NCBI RefSeq assembly: GCF_000024365.1
Contig: NC_013235.1
Location: forward strand, 2,480,001-2,544,000
Direction: 5' to 3'
Origin: Nakamurella multipartita DSM 44233
GTDB lineage: Bacteria; Actinomycetota; Actinomycetes; Mycobacteriales; Nakamurellaceae
DNA: 64,000 bases
The translations under genes were made by a program, and so were the position numbers. The first letter of the stretch is position 1, and each line of letters opens with the position of its first letter. Of the stretch, positions 56,433-64,000 are shown in pieces. The notes below the pieces were generated by a model. That model had not been told where the DNA came from. It searched no databases and saw nothing but the letters and a program-made list of their open reading frames with translations.

Positions 56433-58310
56433 GTGCCCGTTGGAGCTCGGCCGCAGGCCGCGTGGCGTCCCCAGGCTCGTCCGTTGAGCGCCCGGGTCAA
56501 CCGGCGCACGGGCGTGATCCGGGCCGCCGTGGGATTCGCGCTGGCCGCGGGGCTGCTGTTCGGCAGCGCCGTGCCGGCCAACGCCGTCCCGCCCCCGCCG
56601 GACAATCCTTCCGACCAGCAGATCGAGCAGGGACAGGACCAGGCGGCCGCGTCCGCGGCCGAGGTCGGGCGGCTGGCCGGGCTGGTCGCCCAGACCCAGG
56701 GCGACATCGACCGGCTGCACAACGATCTGGAGATGAAGGCGGAGCTGGCCAACAAGGCCCGTGTCGACCTGTCCGTCGCCCAGTCCGACGCCGCCGCGGC
56801 CGCCTCCGCCTCGCAGCAGGCGCAGAACGACGCCGCCGCCGCCGGCCAGGCCGTCGCCGACGCCAAGCAGAAGGCCGCGGCGTTCGCCGCCGCCTCCTTC
56901 CGCCAGGGATCGGTGCTCGGTTCGCTGTCCGCCTACTGGGACGCCGGCAGTGCCGGTGATGTGCTGCAACGCCAGGAACTGCTCGGCCAGGTCTCGGGAT
57001 CGCAGCTCAACGCGATGAGCAACCTGGAGGCGACCCGAACCCACAAGGCCAACCAGGACTCGGCGGCACGGGCCGCGCTGGACGCCGCCAATGCGGCGCG
57101 GGCTCGAGCCGACCAGGCCAAGGTGACCGCCGATCGGGCCCAGCAGGAGGCGGCCGACGCCCTGCAGGCGGGCGAGGATCAGCTGGCCTCCCTGCAGGCT
57201 CAGCACGACCAGCAGGAACGCGACTATCAGGCTGCGCTGGCCAATGTGGCCGGGCTGCAGAACCAGCGGGACCAGTACAACCAGTGGCTGGCGCAGAAGC
57301 AGGCCGAGGAAGAGGCGGCCCGGCTCGCGGCCGAGGAGGCCGCGCGGCAGGCCGCCGCCGCCGAGGCGGCGCGGCAGGAGGCAGCGCGGCAGGAAGCGGC
57401 CCGGCAGGCGGCCGCCGCGCAGGCGGCGGCCGAGGCGGCCGCCGCCCAGGCGCAGGCGGAGGCCGAGGCCGAGGCCGAGCGGCAGTCCGCGGCCCGGGAG
57501 GCGGCCAACCAGGCCGCCCGGGCGGCCCAGGAGGCACAGGCCAACCCCGGCGCCCCGACCTATGCCAGCTGTGACGAGGCGCGGGCCGCCGGTCGGGGTC
57601 CCATTCCCCAGGGAGATCCCGCCTACCGCTCCGAACTCGACCCGAACAACAACGGGACCGCCTGCGACGGCGGGTCGTCGGGCAATGCGCAGGCCAGCTC
57701 CGAGCCGTACTACGCCAACTGCGACGACGCCCGATCGGCCGGCGTTGCCCCGATCAACCGGGGATCGGCCGGATACCGGGCCGCGCTGGACCCGAACGAC
57801 AACGGGATCGCCTGCGAGGGCACGGTTTCGGCCGCGCAGCCGGCGTCGTACTCGTCCTCCTCCGGCGGGGACTCGTCCTCCCGCGGCCAGCGGGTGGTGA
57901 ACGCGGCCAAGCAGTGGCTGGGCACCACCTACGCCTGGGGCGGCGGCGACTACGACGGCCCGACGCTGGGCATCCGGGACGGCGGCGTGGCAGACCGGTA
58001 CGGCGACTACCGCAAGGTCGGCTTCGACTGCTCGGGCCTGGCCCTGTACGCCTGGTCCCAGGTCGGGGTCTACCTGCCGCACTACTCCGTCTACCAGTAC
58101 ACCGGGCAGTCGGCCAAGGTCTCACGCAGCGACCTGCAGCCCGGTGACCTGGTGTTCTGGGCCAACAACACCTCGGACCCGAGCACCATCCACCACGTGG
58201 CCATCTGGATCGGCAACAACCAGATCATCGAGGCCCCCAACTCGGGCAGCTACGTCAAGATCTCCACGATGTACTGGAACGGTTACATCGGGGCGGTCCG
58301 GCCGGGCTGA
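56433..58310 (+). CDS. NlpC/P60 cell-wall hydrolase with coiled coil and two Excalibur domains
   Basis: 625 aa. A signal peptide (GFALAAGLLFGSAVPANA) precedes a long Ala/Gln/Glu-rich coiled coil (about 60-370). Two Excalibur calcium-binding motifs follow (SCDEARAAG with DPNNNGTACD, and NCDDARSAG with DPNDNGIACE), then an NlpC/P60 peptidase (about 500-625) with FDCSGLALYAW (Cys), HHVAIWIG (His). It probably cleaves peptidoglycan peptides during division, like RipA. AGGAGGTG lies 7 nt before the GTG. Confidence 0.92.
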   Translation: MPVGARPQAAWRPQARPLSARVNRRTGVIRAAVGFALAAGLLFGSAVPANAVPPPPDNPSDQQIEQGQDQAAASAAEVGRLAGLVAQTQGDIDRLHNDLEMKAELANKARVDLSVAQSDAAAAASASQQAQNDAAAAGQAVADAKQKAAAFAAASFRQGSVLGSLSAYWDAGSAGDVLQRQELLGQVSGSQLNAMSNLEATRTHKANQDSAARAALDAANAARARADQAKVTADRAQQEAADALQAGEDQLASLQAQHDQQERDYQAALANVAGLQNQRDQYNQWLAQKQAEEEAARLAAEEAARQAAAAEAARQEAARQEAARQAAAAQAAAEAAAAQAQAEAEAEAERQSAAREAANQAARAAQEAQANPGAPTYASCDEARAAGRGPIPQGDPAYRSELDPNNNGTACDGGSSGNAQASSEPYYANCDDARSAGVAPINRGSAGYRAALDPNDNGIACEGTVSAAQPASYSSSSGGDSSSRGQRVVNAAKQWLGTTYAWGGGDYDGPTLGIRDGGVADRYGDYRKVGFDCSGLALYAWSQVGVYLPHYSVYQYTGQSAKVSRSDLQPGDLVFWANNTSDPSTIHHVAIWIGNNQIIEAPNSGSYVKISTMYWNGYIGAVRPG

Positions 58311-58329
58311 CCCGGGTGGCCGGCCGGAC

Positions 58330-58335
58330 GACAAT
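58330..58335 (+). promoter_or_regulatory. Candidate -10 box of the MobA-like gene
   Basis: GACAAT ends 7 nt before the ATG at 58343; no ribosome site is seen. Confidence 0.35.
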
Positions 58336-58342
58336 CGGGTCC

Positions 58343-58960
58343 ATGCCGTCCGCGTCAGCGCACCCGTCGGGGTCACCGGGTCCGTCCGCGGCCGTCGTGC
58401 TGGCCGGTGGCCGCGGCCGCCGGCTCGGTGGGGTGGACAAACCCGCCCTGCGCATCGGTGAGAGGACATTGCTGGACGTGGCGCTGGCCGCGGTCGCCGG
58501 GGTGCCGACGGTGGTGGTCGGCCCGGACCGCGACGTCCCGCCCGGCGTCCTGGTCGTTCGGGAGGATCCGCCCGGCGGGGGTCCGGCCGCCGCGCTCGCC
58601 GCTGGCGTCGCCGCCCTGCCGGCCCGGCCGAGCCAGGCCCTGGTGGTGGTTCTGGCCGCCGATCTGACGGCCATCGACGCCGCGACCGTGGCCGCCCTGT
58701 GCGCCCGGGTCGGCCGGACCGGGGCGGTGCTGCTGGACGGCGAGGGCCGGTCCCAGTGGCTGGCCGGCGTGTGGCGGTGGGGCGCCCTGACCGGCGCCCT
58801 GCGGCAGCAGCCGAGCTGGCACCAGCGATCCGTGCGCGACCTGCTGGGCCCGCTGGACCCGGTGCCGGTGGCCGGACGCGAGGACGCGACCGCCGATGTG
58901 GACACCCCCGAGGACCTGCGCCGCCTGCGGTCGAGCTCGTCCCGTCTGGGGCCGTCGTGA
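58343..58960 (+). CDS. mobA: MobA-like molybdenum cofactor guanylyltransferase
   Basis: 205 aa nucleotidyltransferase. The N-terminal nucleotide motif is AVVLAGGRGRRLGGVDKPAL; LVVVLAADLTAID holds the metal aspartate. It would attach GMP to molybdopterin, supporting enzymes such as nitrate reductase. A family member with another nucleotide sugar substrate cannot be excluded. It stands between the NlpC/P60 gene and moxR. Confidence 0.8.
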   Translation: MPSASAHPSGSPGPSAAVVLAGGRGRRLGGVDKPALRIGERTLLDVALAAVAGVPTVVVGPDRDVPPGVLVVREDPPGGGPAAALAAGVAALPARPSQALVVVLAADLTAIDAATVAALCARVGRTGAVLLDGEGRSQWLAGVWRWGALTGALRQQPSWHQRSVRDLLGPLDPVPVAGREDATADVDTPEDLRRLRSSSSRLGPS

Positions 58961-59105
58961 CAAACCGATGGGCATCGGCTGTGAGTTGGTCATCGAGCGG
59001 CCCGCTCGGTGACCGGCCGGGCGAACCGGCCTCGGCGCAGCGTTCGGACAATGGCAGTCTTGAACCGGCGCCCGCAGTGCGGGCCGCCTGCGGACAGGAG
59101 GACCG

Positions 59106-60188
59106 TTGAGCACACACGCGTCGAGCGGGGGAGTCGCCGGCCCGGCGGCCGGCGCCGCGCCCGGGCCGTCGCCGGCCCACCGACCGCCCGCCCCGAACAC
59201 CCCCACGGCGGACGCCGCGCTGCTCGAACGCACGGTGTTCGAGGTCAAGCGGATCATCGTCGGGCAGGACCGGTTGGTCGAGCGGATGCTGGTCGGCCTG
59301 CTGGCCCGCGGTCACCTGCTGATCGAGGGCGTCCCCGGGGTGGCCAAGACGCTGGCGGTCGAGACCTTCGCCCGGGTGGTCGGCGGCACCTTCAACCGGA
59401 TCCAGTTCACCCCCGACCTGGTGCCTTCCGACCTGCTGGGCACTCGCATCTACCGGGTGGGCCGGGAGCAGTTCGACATCGAGCTGGGCCCGGTGGTGGC
59501 CAATTTCGTGCTGACCGACGAGATCAACCGGGCCCCGGCCAAGGTGCAGTCGGCCCTGCTGGAGGTGATGGCCGAACGGCACGTCTCGATCGGCGGCAAG
59601 ACCTTCCCGATGCCCGACCCGTTCCTGGTGATGGCCACCCAGAACCCGATCGAAAACGAGGGCGTCTACCCGTTGCCGGAGGCCCAGCGCGACCGGTTCC
59701 TGTTCAAGCTGCTGGTCGACTACCCGGTGCCGGACGAGGAGCGCGAGATCGTCTACCGGATGGGCGTCACCCCGCCCACCCCGAACCAGGTGCTGCCGAT
59801 CACCGAGCTGGCCCGGCTGCAGCAGGTCGCGGCGACCGTGTTCGTCCATCACGCCCTGGTCGACTACGTCGTGCGGCTGGTGTTCGCCACCCGCACGCCG
59901 GCCGAGCACGGGCTCAAGGATGTGGCCGGGTGGCTGTCCTACGGCGCCTCGCCGCGGGCGTCGCTGGGCATGATCGCCGCCTCCCGCGCGCTGGCCCTGG
60001 TGCGCGGGCGCGACTTCGTCGTGCCGCAGGACGTCGTCGACGTCGCCGCCGACGTGCTGCGGCACCGGCTGGTGCTGTCCTACGACGCGCTGGCCGACGG
60101 GGTACCGGTGGAGGCGGTGCTCACCCGCCTGCTGCAGGCCATCCCGCTGCCCCAGGTCAGCCCGTACGTGCATCCCGGCGTCGCTTGA
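59106..60188 (+). CDS. MoxR-family AAA+ ATPase
   Basis: 360 aa. Ala/Pro-rich lead (1-36), then the MoxR core with Walker A GVPGVAKTLAVE (about 76), Walker B FVLTDEINRAPAKVQ and sensor ATQNPIENEGVYPLPEAQRD. These ATPases act as chaperones with VWA proteins. TTG start with CAGGAGGA upstream. It overlaps the next gene by one base. Confidence 0.93.
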   Translation: MSTHASSGGVAGPAAGAAPGPSPAHRPPAPNTPTADAALLERTVFEVKRIIVGQDRLVERMLVGLLARGHLLIEGVPGVAKTLAVETFARVVGGTFNRIQFTPDLVPSDLLGTRIYRVGREQFDIELGPVVANFVLTDEINRAPAKVQSALLEVMAERHVSIGGKTFPMPDPFLVMATQNPIENEGVYPLPEAQRDRFLFKLLVDYPVPDEEREIVYRMGVTPPTPNQVLPITELARLQQVAATVFVHHALVDYVVRLVFATRTPAEHGLKDVAGWLSYGASPRASLGMIAASRALALVRGRDFVVPQDVVDVAADVLRHRLVLSYDALADGVPVEAVLTRLLQAIPLPQVSPYVHPGVA

Positions 60189-61183
60189 TGGACGCGGCCC
60201 CGCAGGAGCTGCCGCCGAATCCGGGGGCCCCACCCCGGACGGCCGATCCGACCCGCCTGGACGCGGCGCTGAGCACCCTGGAGCTGACCGTCCGGCGCCG
60301 CCTGGACGGGCTGCTGCAGGGCAACCACCTGGGCCTGGTGCCGGGTCCGGGGACCGAACCGGGCGACGCCCGGCCGTACTACCCGGGCGACGACGTGCGC
60401 CGGATGGACTGGTCGGTGACCGCGCGGACCACCGAGCCGCACATCCGGCAGACCGTCGCCGACCGTGAGCTGGAGACCTGGCTAGTGGCCGACCTGTCGG
60501 CCTCGCTGGACTTCGGCACCGTCGGCTGCGAGAAGCGGGACCTGGTGGTCGCCGCCGCGGCCGCGGTCGGGCACCTGACCCGGGGCGGCGGCAACCGGAT
60601 CGGGGCCATCGTGGCGTCCGGCTCGCAGCTGGCCCGGGTGCCGGCCCGCGGCGGCCGCCCGCACCTGGAGTACCTGCTGCGCACGCTGGCCAACAACCCC
60701 CGGGCCACTCCGGGCGACCGGGGTGACCTGGCCACCGCGCTGGAGCAGCTGCGGCGCCCGCCGCGGCGGCGGGGTCTGGTCGTGGTCATCTCCGACTTCA
60801 TCGGCCCGGTGGACTGGGAGCGCCCGCTGCGCGGCCTGTCCGCCCGGCACGACCTGCTCGCCGTCGAGGTCATCGACCCCCGCGACCTGGAGTTGCCGGC
60901 CGTCGGCCTTGTCACCCTGGTCGACCCGGAAACCGGTCGCAGCAAGGAGGTCTCGACCAGCGCCGGGCTGCGGGCGGCCTTCGCCAAGGCCTCCGCCGAG
61001 CACCGTGCGCAGGTGGCCGGGGCGCTGCGGCGGGCCGGCGCGGCCCAGCTGGTCCTGCGCACCGACGGCGACTGGATCGCCGACGTGTTGCGGTTCATCG
61101 TGGGCCGCAAGCGTGGCTGGACCGGGGCCACCGCCCCCGGCACCCCCAACCGCACGCCCCGCGGCGGGGAGGCCTGGCAGTAA
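60188..61183 (+). CDS. DUF58 domain protein
   Basis: 331 aa. The DUF58 signature RPYYPGDDVRRMDWSVTART is clear, followed by a VWA-like fold (LVADLSASLDFG with its metal-site residues, VVVISDFIGPVDW). It is usually encoded between MoxR and VWA proteins and is presumed part of the same complex. The ATG overlaps the MoxR stop by one base (TGATG). Confidence 0.92.
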   Translation: MDAAPQELPPNPGAPPRTADPTRLDAALSTLELTVRRRLDGLLQGNHLGLVPGPGTEPGDARPYYPGDDVRRMDWSVTARTTEPHIRQTVADRELETWLVADLSASLDFGTVGCEKRDLVVAAAAAVGHLTRGGGNRIGAIVASGSQLARVPARGGRPHLEYLLRTLANNPRATPGDRGDLATALEQLRRPPRRRGLVVVISDFIGPVDWERPLRGLSARHDLLAVEVIDPRDLELPAVGLVTLVDPETGRSKEVSTSAGLRAAFAKASAEHRAQVAGALRRAGAAQLVLRTDGDWIADVLRFIVGRKRGWTGATAPGTPNRTPRGGEAWQ

Positions 61184-62145
61184 TGAGTTTCGCCTCGCCC
61201 TGGTGGCTCGCCGCCGGCCTCCTCGTGCTGGCCCTCGGCGTCGGGTACCTGATCGCGCAACGACGACGCCGCCGCAACACCGTCAAGTTCGCCAACCTGG
61301 AGCTGCTGGACAAGGTGGCCCCCGGCCGTCCGGGCTGGTGGCGGCACATCCCCACGGCGCTGGTGCTGGTCGGGTTGATGCTGCTGACCGTCGCGCTGGC
61401 CGGTCCGACCGCGCAGGCCAAGGAGCCGCGCAACCGGGCCGTGGTCATGCTGGCCGTCGACACGTCGCTGTCCATGGAGGCGACGGACGTCGCCCCCAAT
61501 CGGCTGGACGCGGCCAAGGAGGCGGCGCAGTCGTTCGTCGACGATCTGACCCCGGGCGTGAACCTGGGCATCGTCTCGTTCGCCGGCATCGCCACCGTCC
61601 TGGTCAGCCCGACCACCGACCGCACGGTGGCCAAGCAGGCGATCGACGGGCTCACCCTGGACGAGCGCACCGCCACCGGCGAGGCGATCATCTCCAGCCT
61701 GCAGACGATCGAGCTGTTCTCCAAGACGCTGCCGCCGGACGGCACCGACACCGGGCCCCCGCCGGCCCGGATCGTGTTGATGACCGACGGCAAGCGCACC
61801 GTGGGCCGCACCGAGCAGGACGCCGCCCAGCGCGCCGCCGATGCCGGTGTGCCCGTCTCGGTGATCGCGTTCGGCACCGACAACGGATCCATCACCGTCA
61901 ACGACGAGGTGATCCCGGTGCCGCTGGACACCGAGGCGATGCAGCAGATCGCGCAGATCTCCGGCGGTGACTTCCACCAGGCCGCGTCCGCCGAGGAGCT
62001 CAAGTCGATCTACGCCCAGCTGGGGGAGCAGATCGGCTACGAGACCAAGGAACGCGACGTCTCCAAGCCGTGGCTGATCGCGGGGACCATGCTGGTGGTG
62101 CTCGGGTCGGCGGCGGCGCTGGTGATCACCGCACGCATCCCCTGA
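61183..62145 (+). CDS. VWA domain membrane protein (BatA-like)
   Basis: 320 aa. Two N-terminal membrane helices (about 4-24 and 58-77), a VWA domain with MIDAS motif DTSLSMEATD (about 91-100) and a C-terminal helix (about 295-315). The domain faces the outside or the cytoplasm depending on topology. The start overlaps the DUF58 stop (TAATG). The trio is conserved next to fabG-inhA in mycobacteria. Confidence 0.92.
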   Translation: MSFASPWWLAAGLLVLALGVGYLIAQRRRRRNTVKFANLELLDKVAPGRPGWWRHIPTALVLVGLMLLTVALAGPTAQAKEPRNRAVVMLAVDTSLSMEATDVAPNRLDAAKEAAQSFVDDLTPGVNLGIVSFAGIATVLVSPTTDRTVAKQAIDGLTLDERTATGEAIISSLQTIELFSKTLPPDGTDTGPPPARIVLMTDGKRTVGRTEQDAAQRAADAGVPVSVIAFGTDNGSITVNDEVIPVPLDTEAMQQIAQISGGDFHQAASAEELKSIYAQLGEQIGYETKERDVSKPWLIAGTMLVVLGSAAALVITARIP

Positions 62146-62178
62146 CGCGCCTGCCGGGTCCCGCGGCCCGGGTCCGGA

Positions 62179-62184
62179 TAAGGT
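62179..62184 (+). promoter_or_regulatory. Candidate -10 box of fabG-fabI
   Basis: TAAGGT lies 123 nt before the fabG start, implying a leader of about 115 nt that contains a short GTCCC/GGGAC stem. Confidence 0.4.
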
Positions 62185-62307
62185 CTGTCCCGGCAGCGGG
62201 ACGGTGTTGCCCCGGTGGTGTTCCGTCCTGAGGTCGGCTCTGCACGACACGGACAGTTCCGGGCCCGGCGGGCCCGAACGGCCGGCGACACAGACGGGAC
62301 GGACGAC

Positions 62308-63030
62308 GTGACGCAAGCACCCGCAACCGGGCGATCGGCGCTGGTGACCGGTGGCAACCGGGGAATCGGGTTGGCCATCGCCCGGGCCCTGGCCGCCGAC
62401 GGTCATCGGGTGACGGTCACCCATCGTTCCGGGGAGCCCCCGCAGGGGCTGTCCGGAGTCATCTGCGACGTGACCGACGCGGCCAGCATCGACGCCGCGT
62501 TCAGCCAGGTCGAGGCCGATCAGGGGCCGGTGGAGATCCTGGTCGCCAACGCCGGCATCACCGACGACACGCTGCTGCTGCGGATGAGCGAGGACACCTT
62601 CACCTCGGTGGTGGACGCCAACCTGACCGGCGCCTACCGGGTGGCCAAGCGGGCCGCGTCCGGCATGCTGCGCAAGCGCTGGGGGCGGATGATCTTCATC
62701 TCCTCCGTGGTCGGGCTGTCCGGCGGGGCCGGGCAGGCCAACTACTCGGCGTCCAAGGCCGGCCTGGTCGGCCTGGCCCGCTCGATCGCCCGCGAACTGG
62801 GCTCGCGCCACATCACCGCCAACGTGATCGCCCCCGGATTCGTCGATACCGACATGACGCAGTCCCTGCCCGAGGCCCGGCGCACCGAGATCGTCAACCA
62901 GGTGCCGTTGAAGCGGTACGCGGAGCCGTCCGAGATCGCCGACGCCGTCGCCTTCCTGGCCTCCGATCGGGCCGCCTACATCACCGGCGCGGTCCTGCCG
63001 GTCGACGGTGGCCTGGGCATGGGCCACTGA
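62308..63030 (+). CDS. fabG: 3-oxoacyl-ACP reductase FabG
   Basis: 240 aa SDR. NADPH site VTGGNRGIGLAIA; catalytic Ser-Tyr-Lys in FISSVVG and YSASKAG; the C-terminal AAYITGAVLPVDGGLGMGH. It reduces 3-oxoacyl-ACP in fatty acid elongation (mycolic elongation in mycobacteria as MabA). GTG 62308 after GGGACGGAC. It is 49 bp before fabI, as in the fabG1-inhA operon. Confidence 0.95.
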   Translation: MTQAPATGRSALVTGGNRGIGLAIARALAADGHRVTVTHRSGEPPQGLSGVICDVTDAASIDAAFSQVEADQGPVEILVANAGITDDTLLLRMSEDTFTSVVDANLTGAYRVAKRAASGMLRKRWGRMIFISSVVGLSGGAGQANYSASKAGLVGLARSIARELGSRHITANVIAPGFVDTDMTQSLPEARRTEIVNQVPLKRYAEPSEIADAVAFLASDRAAYITGAVLPVDGGLGMGH

Positions 63031-63079
63031 CCCACCCCGCTTCACCCACTCCCGATCCCCACCCCCGGAGGAACACCAG

Positions 63080-63892
63080 ATGGCCGACCACCTCGGCAGC
63101 GACCTGCTCGCCGGCAAGAACCTGCTCATCACCGGCATCATCACCGAGGCCTCGATGGCGTTCCACACCGCGCGGCTGGCCCAGCAGCAGGGCGCGAACG
63201 TGGTGCTGACCGGCTACGGGCGGCTGTCGCTGGTCGAGCGGATCGCCAAGCGGCTGCCGGCCCCGGCCCCGGTGGTCGAGCTCGACGTCACCGACAAGGC
63301 CCAGCTGGACTCGTTGGCCGACCGGGTCGGCGAGCACGTGAACCGGCTCGATGGGGTGCTGCACTCCATCGGGTTCGCGCCGGCCACCGCCCTGGGTGGG
63401 GACTTCCTGGACTGCCCCTGGGAGGACGTGGCCACCACCGTGCACACCTCCGCCTACTCGCTCAAGTCGCTGGCCGTCGCGGCGTTGCCGCTGATGACCG
63501 ACGGCGGCAGCATCGTCGGTCTGGACTTCGACGCCCGCCAGGCCTGGCCGGCCTACGACTGGATGGGCGTGGCCAAGGCCGCGCTGGAGTCGGTGACCCG
63601 GTACCTGGCCCGCGACCTGGGCCCGATGGGGATCCGGGTCAACCTGGTCTCGGCCGGCCCGATCAAGACCATCGCGGCCAAGTCGATCCCCGGCTTCGTG
63701 GACTTGGAGAACGGCTGGAGCACCCGCGCCCCGCTGGGCTGGGACACCTCCGACCCGACGCCGGTGGCCCGGGCCGCGGTCGCGCTGCTGTCCGACCTGT
63801 TCCCGGCGACCAGCGGCTCGATGGTGATGGTCGACGGCGGGTTCCACGCCCTGGGCTTCGGCAAGAAAGAGGTGGCCGCCCCGGCCGAGTGA
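63080..63892 (+). CDS. fabI: Enoyl-ACP reductase, InhA type
   Basis: 270 aa. InhA-like features: LITGIITEASMAFHTAR at the NADH site, DGVLHSIGFAPATAL and the active site YDWMGVAKAALES with Tyr and Lys. It reduces the enoyl-ACP double bond, the last step of elongation. GGAGGAA lies before the ATG. In mycobacteria the next gene is hemH; here the remaining bases show none. Confidence 0.95.
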   Translation: MADHLGSDLLAGKNLLITGIITEASMAFHTARLAQQQGANVVLTGYGRLSLVERIAKRLPAPAPVVELDVTDKAQLDSLADRVGEHVNRLDGVLHSIGFAPATALGGDFLDCPWEDVATTVHTSAYSLKSLAVAALPLMTDGGSIVGLDFDARQAWPAYDWMGVAKAALESVTRYLARDLGPMGIRVNLVSAGPIKTIAAKSIPGFVDLENGWSTRAPLGWDTSDPTPVARAAVALLSDLFPATSGSMVMVDGGFHALGFGKKEVAAPAE

Positions 63893-64000
63893 TACTCCGA
63901 CGGCCGTGCGCGGGGGGCTAGGACGCTCCTGAATTATCCGTATGTCGGCCCCTGTTGATCTTGTGGGTTCGGGATGATCTTGGTGTGCAGGGTCGGTCGC
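63893..64000. other. Window end without recognisable gene
   Basis: 108 bp after fabI. GATCTTG occurs twice (near 63957 and 63976). No frame or structure is convincing. Confidence 0.4.

Overview
The window is high-GC DNA from an actinobacterium. GC-rich third codon positions, frequent GTG starts, an actinobacterial suf operon, MptB, OpcA, an InhA-type enoyl reductase and acVLRF1 all agree. A Nakamurella-like (Frankineae) host is my best guess, from overall gene style only. Nearly every base is explained by about 55 protein genes. I see no rRNA, tRNA, CRISPR array or prophage.

Layout. 1-7.8 kb: the 3' part of a NarK nitrate transporter overlapping a siroheme synthase; a lipoprotein hydrolase behind a 60-nt palindrome; a small membrane protein; a two-RCK potassium channel with a DUF6394 partner; ManA. 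7.9-12.5 kb: FtsK, a probable barstar-like gene remnant and an IS110 transposase with a structured non-coding end. 12.5-20.7 kb (minus): mdh, then the pentose-phosphate cluster tkt-tal-zwf-opcA-pgl with overlapping or close genes. 21-24.4 kb: ctaB, a coupled 90-aa protein, an HTH protein behind three evenly spaced palindromes, a YiaA/B-like protein and heme A synthase ctaA. 24.4-29.6 kb: an ABC-2 exporter, an ArsR/SRPBCC pair, a PAP2 protein and MptB. 29.8-36.4 kb: sufR-sufB-sufD-sufC-sufS-sufU-sufT, headed by an IdeR-type iron box and a SufR-type operator. 36.6-46.9 kb: a HemD/winged-helix fusion, a bicupin, an AI-2E transporter, a secreted GH16 glucanase, dgt, acVLRF1 and Tex. 46.9-64 kb: an ABC-F ATPase, a small HTH protein, an enoyl-CoA hydratase, acnR-acnA with an AcnR box, two membrane proteins, an NlpC/P60 hydrolase, a MobA-like protein, a MoxR-DUF58-VWA trio, fabG and fabI/inhA.

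Context. From memory, much of the order matches the Mycobacterium tuberculosis interval Rv1445c-Rv1484 (pgl-opcA-zwf-tal-tkt, ctaB, ctaA, ABC, mptB, suf, ABC-F, HTH, acnR/acn, rip, moxR, fabG-inhA). The blocks at about 10.7-12.5 kb and 36.5-46.9 kb are the main departures from it.

Regulation visible in the sequence is the most rewarding part: the three GACAA-N6-TTGTC palindromes at 19-bp spacing, the iron box and SufR-like site of the suf operon, the AcnR-type box of acnA, a CebR/CelR-like box before the glucanase, and a recurring arrangement of a -10-like hexamer 6-8 nt before the start codon, which suggests many leaderless mRNAs.
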